NCBI GenBank assembly: GCA_035626475.1
Contig: DASPNP010000081.1
Coordinates: 1-48,885, forward strand
Reading direction: 5' to 3'
DNA: 48,885 nucleotides
From: DASPKT01 sp035626475
Lineage (GTDB): Bacteria; Pseudomonadota; Alphaproteobacteria; Azospirillales; Azospirillaceae
A program made the translations under genes and the position numbers. Below the pieces are notes generated by a model. The model had not been told where the DNA came from. It saw nothing but the letters and a program-made list of their open reading frames with translations, and made no database searches. Every line of letters starts with the position of its first letter. Within the stretch, counting starts at the first letter, position 1. Of the stretch, positions 44,128 to 48,885 are shown piece after piece.

Positions 44128-45030
44128 GTGCCGAGACTCCGCGTCATAGAGCCGCTCAGGGCGGCCCTCCTGCTGCTCGCGGGCGCGGTGGCGACAGGCG
44201 TCGCGGCGTCGCGGCCGGCCCTCGCGGAAACCCTCGCCGCGTCGGCATCGGGCCTGCCGGTCGTTCCCGTCGGCATGTCCGGCCTCAGCCACCCGTTCCT
44301 TGTGGCGACCGGGCGCAGCACCAGCGCCGTGCTCCCCGACCTGGCCGCCGAGATGCGGATGCGCCCGGCCGGCACCGAGGCGGCGGCCTACATGCTGGAG
44401 GGGCTCGCGCTCGACGGGCAGAAGATCGAGGCGGTCCGGGCCGCCGCCCTGCCGGAGCCGATCCGGCACGAGCCCTCGGCCAAGGGCATCCTGGGCGCCG
44501 ACGTGCTGTCGCGCTACACGGTGGAGGTCGACCTCGCCGGCGGGCGTCTGGTGCTGCATGCCCCGGGCCGGCCGCCCGCGCCGAACGGCGCCGCCTGGGC
44601 CGAGGCGGCGCTCACCCTCGTGCCGAGCCGGGTGCCGGTGGTGCAGCCGCGCATCGGCGCGATCCCGGTGACCGCCATCATCGACACCGGCGCCCGGCGG
44701 ACGACGATCAACTGGACCGCGGCCATGGCGCTGGGCCTCGCGCCGACCGTCCGCAACGCCCCGCCCGCGCCGGGGGGCCAAGCGGACCCGCTGGCGCCGT
44801 CCCTGCCCAAGCGGCAGGAGAACCGGGCGTCGGCCGTGGCCTACAGCTTCCTCACCCTGACGCTGGGCACGGCGCAATGGAAGAACGTCACGCTGACCAT
44901 CGCCGACCTGCCGATCTTCAAGGAGCTGGGCCTGGAGGAGCAGCCGGCGGCCGTCATCGGCATGGATTTGCTGGGCGCCCGCCGGTTCGTCATCGACTTC
45001 GCCGGCAAGCGCATCCTGCTGGAAAGCTGA
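44128..45030 (+). CDS. Exported bilobed retropepsin-like aspartyl protease, N-lobe catalytic Asp missing
   Basis: This 300-residue protein has a signal or anchor helix (residues about 10-33, ending RPALA). Two lobes of clan AA fold can be traced. Lobe 1 has FLVATGRSTSAVLPDLA (Ala60 where the catalytic Asp of D-T-G should be) and ends ILGADVLSRYTVEVDLAGG. Lobe 2 has IIDTGARRTTINWTA (D186) and ends VIGMDLLGARRFVIDFAG. Lobe 1 therefore appears inactive. The start is GTG 44128, or TTG 44125, with AAGGA 6-9 bases upstream. Similar periplasmic proteins occur in alphaproteobacteria; the substrate is unknown. Confidence 0.82.
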   Translation: MPRLRVIEPLRAALLLLAGAVATGVAASRPALAETLAASASGLPVVPVGMSGLSHPFLVATGRSTSAVLPDLAAEMRMRPAGTEAAAYMLEGLALDGQKIEAVRAAALPEPIRHEPSAKGILGADVLSRYTVEVDLAGGRLVLHAPGRPPAPNGAAWAEAALTLVPSRVPVVQPRIGAIPVTAIIDTGARRTTINWTAAMALGLAPTVRNAPPAPGGQADPLAPSLPKRQENRASAVAYSFLTLTLGTAQWKNVTLTIADLPIFKELGLEEQPAAVIGMDLLGARRFVIDFAGKRILLES

Positions 45031-45039
45031 GCATCCCGG

Positions 45040-46146
45040 TCAGAGCGGCAGGTCGAACAGGTCCAGATCCACCCCGTGGGCCGACTGCCGCCGGGCCTCG
45101 CCCGGATTGTCGTAGGCAACCAGCAGCCGCGGCCGGCCGCCCTCGCCCTGATCGAACAGCGAGATGCCCTCGGCATGGTCGAAGCCGCGGCCGAAGGGCA
45201 GGTCCATGACGACCTGCAGGCGCTTGCGCGGGATCACCCGCTCGGCGGCGCAGCCCAGCGCGTCCGGCCAGCGCCAGAGCTGCACCGGCCCGTCCAGATC
45301 CATGGTCGGCCCGGCCAGGATCAGCAGATCGTTGCCCAGTACCTTCAGGTCGCGGACGCCGAGACCGTCCAGGTCCAGGAAGTGCTTGCGGTAGCGCCGG
45401 TCGTCATCGTCCAGCTCGTTCAGGCGCAGCCGGCCCGGCTTCTTCTCCTCGACCTCAAGCTCCAGGATCACCGCCCAGCCGCGCAGCACCGGCCCGCGCA
45501 GGCCCAGGAAGATGCGGTTGCCGCTGGCGGCGATGCCCTCGATGTCGAAGCCGTTCTCCTTGGCCGGCACCTCCAGGAAGCGCTCCAGATGCTCGTCGCC
45601 CTTCAGCGCCCGGATCAGGCTGTTGTGGTGGTTGCCCATGCGCAGGCTGGCGGCGGTGAGGGTGCGGCCCTCATGCTCCGCCTCGGCGCGCAGCTCCGGC
45701 AGCCCGTCCTTGCCCGTGACCAGGGGGACGCGGCCGACCAGGTAGCGGTTCGGCTCGTGCTTGACCTCGGTCAGGCGCTCCAGCGCCGCCGCCTCGTCCT
45801 CCTCCAGCGCCCGCGGCTTCTTGCGGGCGTAGGAATGCGAGCCGGTGACCCAGAGATAGCCGCCGTCCACGTGCAGCCCCTCGATGTCGATCTCCTGCTC
45901 CGGCCCGCCGGGCAGGTCGAAGAAGTTGCAGAGGTCGAAGCTGCGGTGCTCGCCATAGGTCCGGCGCCCGTCGCGGCTGACCAGCCGCTCGACGCAGGTG
46001 GTCTCGTCCGCCGCGATCCACAGGCAGTCGCCGGTCTGCACGACGGCGGAGGCGTTGTCGCGCAACGGCTTCTCCGTCCCGGCGCAGCCCGCGGCGGGCT
46101 TCAGGTCCAGGGCGATCGTGGCGACGGGCTTGGCGCGGTCGGGCAT
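45040..46146 (-). CDS. DUF3616 domain-containing protein
   Basis: This 368-residue cytosolic protein (no signal or membrane segment) belongs to the DUF3616 family, probably beta-propeller-like. Recurring short blocks are DIEGLHVDGGYLWVTGSH, GFDIEGIAASGNRIFLGLR and DLDGLGVRDLKVLGNDLLIL, each resembling a propeller blade. The C-terminal part has FDHAEGISLFDQGE. Such proteins may bind or hydrolyse phosphate-type ligands, but no activity is established that I can point to. It lies 12 bases downstream of the PIN-toxin gene stop in the same strand direction, so the TA pair and this gene may share a transcript. Confidence 0.87.
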   Translation of the reverse strand: MPDRAKPVATIALDLKPAAGCAGTEKPLRDNASAVVQTGDCLWIAADETTCVERLVSRDGRRTYGEHRSFDLCNFFDLPGGPEQEIDIEGLHVDGGYLWVTGSHSYARKKPRALEEDEAAALERLTEVKHEPNRYLVGRVPLVTGKDGLPELRAEAEHEGRTLTAASLRMGNHHNSLIRALKGDEHLERFLEVPAKENGFDIEGIAASGNRIFLGLRGPVLRGWAVILELEVEEKKPGRLRLNELDDDDRRYRKHFLDLDGLGVRDLKVLGNDLLILAGPTMDLDGPVQLWRWPDALGCAAERVIPRKRLQVVMDLPFGRGFDHAEGISLFDQGEGGRPRLLVAYDNPGEARRQSAHGVDLDLFDLPL

Positions 46147-46158
46147 GGGAGGGCCTCT

Positions 46159-46569
46159 TCAGGATCCGAGAAGGGGAACGCCGGAACCGGCCGCGGCCTG
46201 CCGCAGCTCCCCGTCCAGCGTGGCGAGCGGCAGCTTCCGCCGCGCGGCGAGTTCCAGGTAGGCGGCGTCGTAGAGCGTCAGCCCGAACCGGTCGGCGAGG
46301 GCGAGTGTGTCGGTCCAGGCGCGGGCGGAGGTCTCGGGGTCGACGGTCAGCGGCAAGGCGCTCAAAACATCCAGCGCCGCGCGGCGCTGCTCGTTCGTGA
46401 TCCGCCGCCGTCGGACTGCGGTGCTGAGGCTGTTGGCGACCTCCAGGTGCCAATGTCCTGGCACAACCGCGCCGTTGTCCCGGACCATTGTCTGAAGGGT
46501 GGCGCCGACGGCGTTCGCCTCGTCGTCCAGCAGCCAGGACAGGGCCATGGAGGCATCCAGGACCATCAT
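46159..46569 (-). CDS. PIN-domain toxin (VapC type), second system
   Basis: This is a 136-residue PIN-domain ribonuclease toxin. The acidic active-site motifs are MVLDASMALSWLL (first Asp), HLEVANSLSTA (Glu) and LYDAAYLELA (Asp) with LATLDGELRQ. The start overlaps the antitoxin stop by 4 bases (ATGA), the same organisation as the pair at 15.8 kb. A second ATG directly follows, so the true first residue is uncertain by one. This toxin differs clearly in sequence from the first one, so the two pairs are separate acquisitions. Confidence 0.92.
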   Translation of the reverse strand: MMVLDASMALSWLLDDEANAVGATLQTMVRDNGAVVPGHWHLEVANSLSTAVRRRRITNEQRRAALDVLSALPLTVDPETSARAWTDTLALADRFGLTLYDAAYLELAARRKLPLATLDGELRQAAAGSGVPLLGS

Positions 46570-46826
46570 CGGTGCGGTTTGCCCTCGCGGATGATCTCCC
46601 GGACCGTCTCCTTGTCCAGGTTGATGCGCTTGGCAAGCGCCCGCATCCGCAGCAGCGCCTCGGCGGCCTCGGCTTGTTGCTGGGGCGTGGGCTTGGGCGG
46701 AAAGGTCGGCGAGAGCGTCGCCACCGGTTCCCCATTGCGCGTGATCACCACCTCGTCGCCGGGCTTGAGCCCGTCGAGCAGGTCCCGGTGGTGCTCCTGG
46801 GCTTCCACATAGCGCGTGTCGGGCAT
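46566..46826 (-). CDS. Type II antitoxin, Phd/YefM-like, second system
   Basis: This is an 86-residue antitoxin. GLKPGDEVVITRNGEPVATL is the strand-loop-strand of the Phd/YefM DNA-binding half. The second half (RMRALAKRINLDKETVREII) is a helical, charged toxin-binding tail. The ATG at 46826 has GGAGG 7 bases upstream and is preferred over an earlier in-frame start. It probably autoregulates the pair. It lies between ubiD and the DUF3616 gene. Confidence 0.87.
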   Translation of the reverse strand: MPDTRYVEAQEHHRDLLDGLKPGDEVVITRNGEPVATLSPTFPPKPTPQQQAEAAEALLRMRALAKRINLDKETVREIIREGKPHR

Positions 46827-46910
46827 GGCCGTGCCTCCGGTGCGGACGGGGCCGAGGATACGCCGGCCCCGTCCGCTTAACAACCGGACTGGCGGTTGCT
46901 TCCCGGCCCC

Positions 46911-48437
46911 TTACTTCCAGATCGGCTTGCCGCTGCCGGGCAGGCCGTAGGCGGCCCATTTGCGGGTGACCTCGTCCACCACGTCCCGCTCCATCGCCAG
47001 CTTCTCGCCCCATTCGCGGTGCGTCTCGGGCGGCAGCTTGTTGGTGGCGTCCAGCCCGACCTTGCCGCCCAAGCCCGACTCCGGGCTGGCGAAGTCGAGA
47101 TAGTCGATGGGCGTGCCCTCGATCACCGTGATGTCGCGGGCCGGGTCCATGCGGGTGGAGATCGCCCACATGACGTCCTTCCAGTCCCGCGCGTTGATGT
47201 CCTCGTCAACGACGATGACCCATTTCGTGTACATGAACTGCCGCAGGAAGGACCAGACGCCCATCATCACGCGCTTGGCGTGGCCGGGATAGGCCTTGCG
47301 CATGCTGACCACGGCGATGCGGTAGGAGCAGCCCTCCGGCGGCAGCCAGAAATCCACGATCTCCGGAAACTGCTGCTGCAGCAGCGGGATGAACACCTCG
47401 TTCAGCGCCTCGCCCAGCACCGAGGGCTCGTCCGGCGGGCGGCCGGTGAAGGTGGAGAGATAGATCGGATCGCGGCGCATGGTGATGGCCGTGACCTGGA
47501 ACACCGGGAAGGGCTCGACCGAGTTGTAGTAGCCGGTGTGGTCGCCATAGGGCCCCTCGTCGGCGTACTCGTCGAGCGACACGTAGCCCTCCAGCACGAT
47601 CTCCGCCGTTGCCGGCACCTTCAGCGGTACGGTCTTGCACTCCACCAGATCGACCTTCCTGCCGCGCAGCAGCCCGGCGAACTGGTATTCCGACAGCGTG
47701 TCCGGCACCGGCGTGACGGCGGCCAGGATGGTGCCGGGGTCGGCGCCCAGCACGCAGGCCGCGGGCAGGGGCTCGCGCTTGCCGGCCTGCTTCCAGCGCT
47801 GGTGGTGCTGGGCGCCGCCGCGGTGCTTCAGCCAGCGCATGATGGTGCGGTCCCGCCCCAGCACCTGCATCCGGTAGATGCCCAGGTTGAAGTTGTCCTC
47901 GCGCCGCTCCCCGGCCTCGTCCTTGGTCGGGCCCTTGGTGACGACCAGCGGCCATGTGATCAGCGGCGCCGGCTCGCCCGGCCAGCAGCCCTGCACCGGC
48001 AGGCGCGAGAGGTCGATCCGGTCGCCGGTCAGCACCACCTCCTGGCAGGGGGCGGAGCGGACGGTGCCGGGGCGCATCGCCAGAACGGTCTTGGCCAGCG
48101 GCAGCATGTCCCAGGCCTCGCGCAGGCCGCGCGGCGGTTCCGGCTGTTTCAGGAAGGCCAAGGTCTCGCCCACCTGCCGCAGCTCGTCCGGCTCCCGGTC
48201 CATGCCCCAGGCGACCCTCTCCACCGTGCCGAACAGGTTGATCAGCACCGGCATCTCGGATTTGGTGCCGTCCGCCTTGATCACGTTCTCGAACAGCACC
48301 GCCGGCCCGCCCTCGGCCAGCAGGCGCGTGTGGATCTCCGTCATTTCCAAATGGGTGGAGACGGGGGCGGTCACCCGCACCAGGCGACCGGCCTTCTCCA
48401 GCCGGTCGATGAAGTCGCGAAGGGAGGCGTAGGGCAT
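46911..48437 (-). CDS. ubiD: UbiD family decarboxylase (4-hydroxy-3-polyprenylbenzoate decarboxylase)
   Basis: This is a 508-residue prenylated-FMN-dependent decarboxylase of ubiquinone biosynthesis. The N-terminus MPYASLRDFIDRLEKAGRL is typical. In the catalytic part, EGYVSLDEYADEGPYGDHTG holds the conserved Glu/Asp network, and the C-terminal half has DEDINARDWKDVMWAIS and KVGLDATNKLPPE, another family signature. It needs a UbiX-type flavin prenyltransferase encoded elsewhere. The ubiquinone product serves the bc1 complex encoded at the other end of the window. It is divergent from the cupin gene. Confidence 0.97.
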   Translation of the reverse strand: MPYASLRDFIDRLEKAGRLVRVTAPVSTHLEMTEIHTRLLAEGGPAVLFENVIKADGTKSEMPVLINLFGTVERVAWGMDREPDELRQVGETLAFLKQPEPPRGLREAWDMLPLAKTVLAMRPGTVRSAPCQEVVLTGDRIDLSRLPVQGCWPGEPAPLITWPLVVTKGPTKDEAGERREDNFNLGIYRMQVLGRDRTIMRWLKHRGGAQHHQRWKQAGKREPLPAACVLGADPGTILAAVTPVPDTLSEYQFAGLLRGRKVDLVECKTVPLKVPATAEIVLEGYVSLDEYADEGPYGDHTGYYNSVEPFPVFQVTAITMRRDPIYLSTFTGRPPDEPSVLGEALNEVFIPLLQQQFPEIVDFWLPPEGCSYRIAVVSMRKAYPGHAKRVMMGVWSFLRQFMYTKWVIVVDEDINARDWKDVMWAISTRMDPARDITVIEGTPIDYLDFASPESGLGGKVGLDATNKLPPETHREWGEKLAMERDVVDEVTRKWAAYGLPGSGKPIWK

Positions 48438-48583
48438 GGCGTGATCCGCAATGGCGTCTGCGGCGGACTAGATCGGGCAAGCCCATGCTGCGTCAAGCGC
48501 GGGCGCGATCTTGTCGCGGCGACAATGCCGCGGTGGCGGGTGGCGCGCACCTCTTGCACAATCCCCGCGACAGGAGGTGCCCC

Positions 48584-48885
48584 ATGGACAAGCTCACCAT
48601 CAAGGACGCGCTCGCCCGGCTGAAGGGCGAGACCTACGCCGTCGCCCACAGCGGCCCGATCCACGACATCGGCTTCTACGCGCCCCGGGGCCCCGACCCG
48701 CAGAAGCCGCACATCCGCGACGAAGCCTACATCGTCGCCAGCGGCACCGGCCGCTTCGAGTGCGCCGGCGAGGAGACCGCCGTCGCGCCGGGCGACATGC
48801 TGTTCGTGCCCGCGGGGGTCGAGCATCGGTTCCTGGACTTCAGCGAGGATTTCGCCACCTGGGTGATCTTCTTTGGCGCGGCGCC
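48584..48885 (+). CDS. Cupin domain protein, 3' end beyond window
   Basis: 100 codons are visible before the window ends; no stop is reached. The cupin core shows GPDPQKPHIRDEAYIVASG (first motif, with His and Glu) and GDMLFVPAGVEHRFLDFSED (second motif, with His). A near-perfect ribosome binding site CAGGAGGTG lies 5 bases before the ATG. It is probably a small single-cupin metal-binding protein of unknown substrate; length and ending cannot be judged. Confidence 0.85.
   Translation, partial: MDKLTIKDALARLKGETYAVAHSGPIHDIGFYAPRGPDPQKPHIRDEAYIVASGTGRFECAGEETAVAPGDMLFVPAGVEHRFLDFSEDFATWVIFFGAA

Noticed and set aside
46896..48623. Plus-strand open frame opposite ubiD
   Set aside because: No motif, skewed composition, and it crosses the whole conserved UbiD gene.

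Overview
The window is very GC-rich DNA (about 70% by eye) with the gene content and gene order of an alphaproteobacterium, most likely a member of the Rhodospirillales. Supporting evidence is a trmL-hemF pair divergent from petABC, a TCA-cycle region in the order mdh...sucCD...sucA-sucB...lpd, and priA divergent from an fsa-DUF484-xerC-corA gene line. I saw no rRNA, tRNA, CRISPR array, prophage or insertion sequence. Species cannot be fixed from this sequence alone.

Layout. 1-4.7 kb: an intergenic palindromic repeat, hemF and trmL (minus), then the cytochrome bc1 operon petABC (plus) ended by a clear terminator. 4.7-7.9 kb: a DUF924 protein, a second and larger copy of the repeat, a GNAT acetyltransferase, and leuB/leuD (minus; leuC is not here). 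8.2-12.1 kb: a tripartite tricarboxylate transporter (tctB-tctA-tctC) facing a family 3 periplasmic binding protein. 12.2-14.7 kb: zapE/AFG1-type ATPase and a DUF2336 repeat protein. 14.8-32.6 kb: the TCA block, mdh, sucC, sucD, sucA, sucB, lpd, broken up by accessory genes: a PIN-toxin/antitoxin pair, a Tat-exported family 44 glycoside hydrolase and a DUF1838 protein between mdh and sucC; a four-helix membrane protein between sucD and sucA; and a six-TM hybrid histidine kinase plus a soluble chemoreceptor between sucB and lpd. 32.6-40.4 kb: a GST, a peptidoglycan-binding lytic enzyme, corA, xerC, DUF484, fsa and priA. 40.5-48.9 kb: three consecutive exported glycine-zipper/surface-antigen-type proteins, pmbA, an exported retropepsin-like protein, a DUF3616 protein, a second PIN toxin-antitoxin pair, ubiD, and the start of a cupin gene cut by the window end.

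How the genes work together. Most of the window is central energy metabolism: malate dehydrogenase, succinyl-CoA synthetase and the whole 2-oxoglutarate dehydrogenase complex feed electrons to the bc1 complex, and ubiD and hemF supply ubiquinone and heme for the same chain. xerC and priA serve chromosome resolution and replication restart. The accessory genes are mostly envelope, sensing or carbon-acquisition functions set between housekeeping operons.

The most unusual non-coding structure is two families of dispersed palindromic elements. Family A/B is a long palindrome containing CGTAGGTCGCATGGAG arms, often flanked by a CCCCGGCG...CCCAGGGGTTGCAG module; it has four copies, one of them bracketed by an 8-bp direct repeat. 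Family C is about 115 bp with CTTCGACAGGCTCAG ends, in two copies of opposite orientation. Other signals worth attention are a perfect 16-bp-arm AT-rich palindrome in front of the DUF1838 gene, a CRP-like site in front of the glycoside hydrolase gene, and an apparently structured sucA leader. I did not find a clear, self-contained, previously undescribed defence or biosynthetic system.
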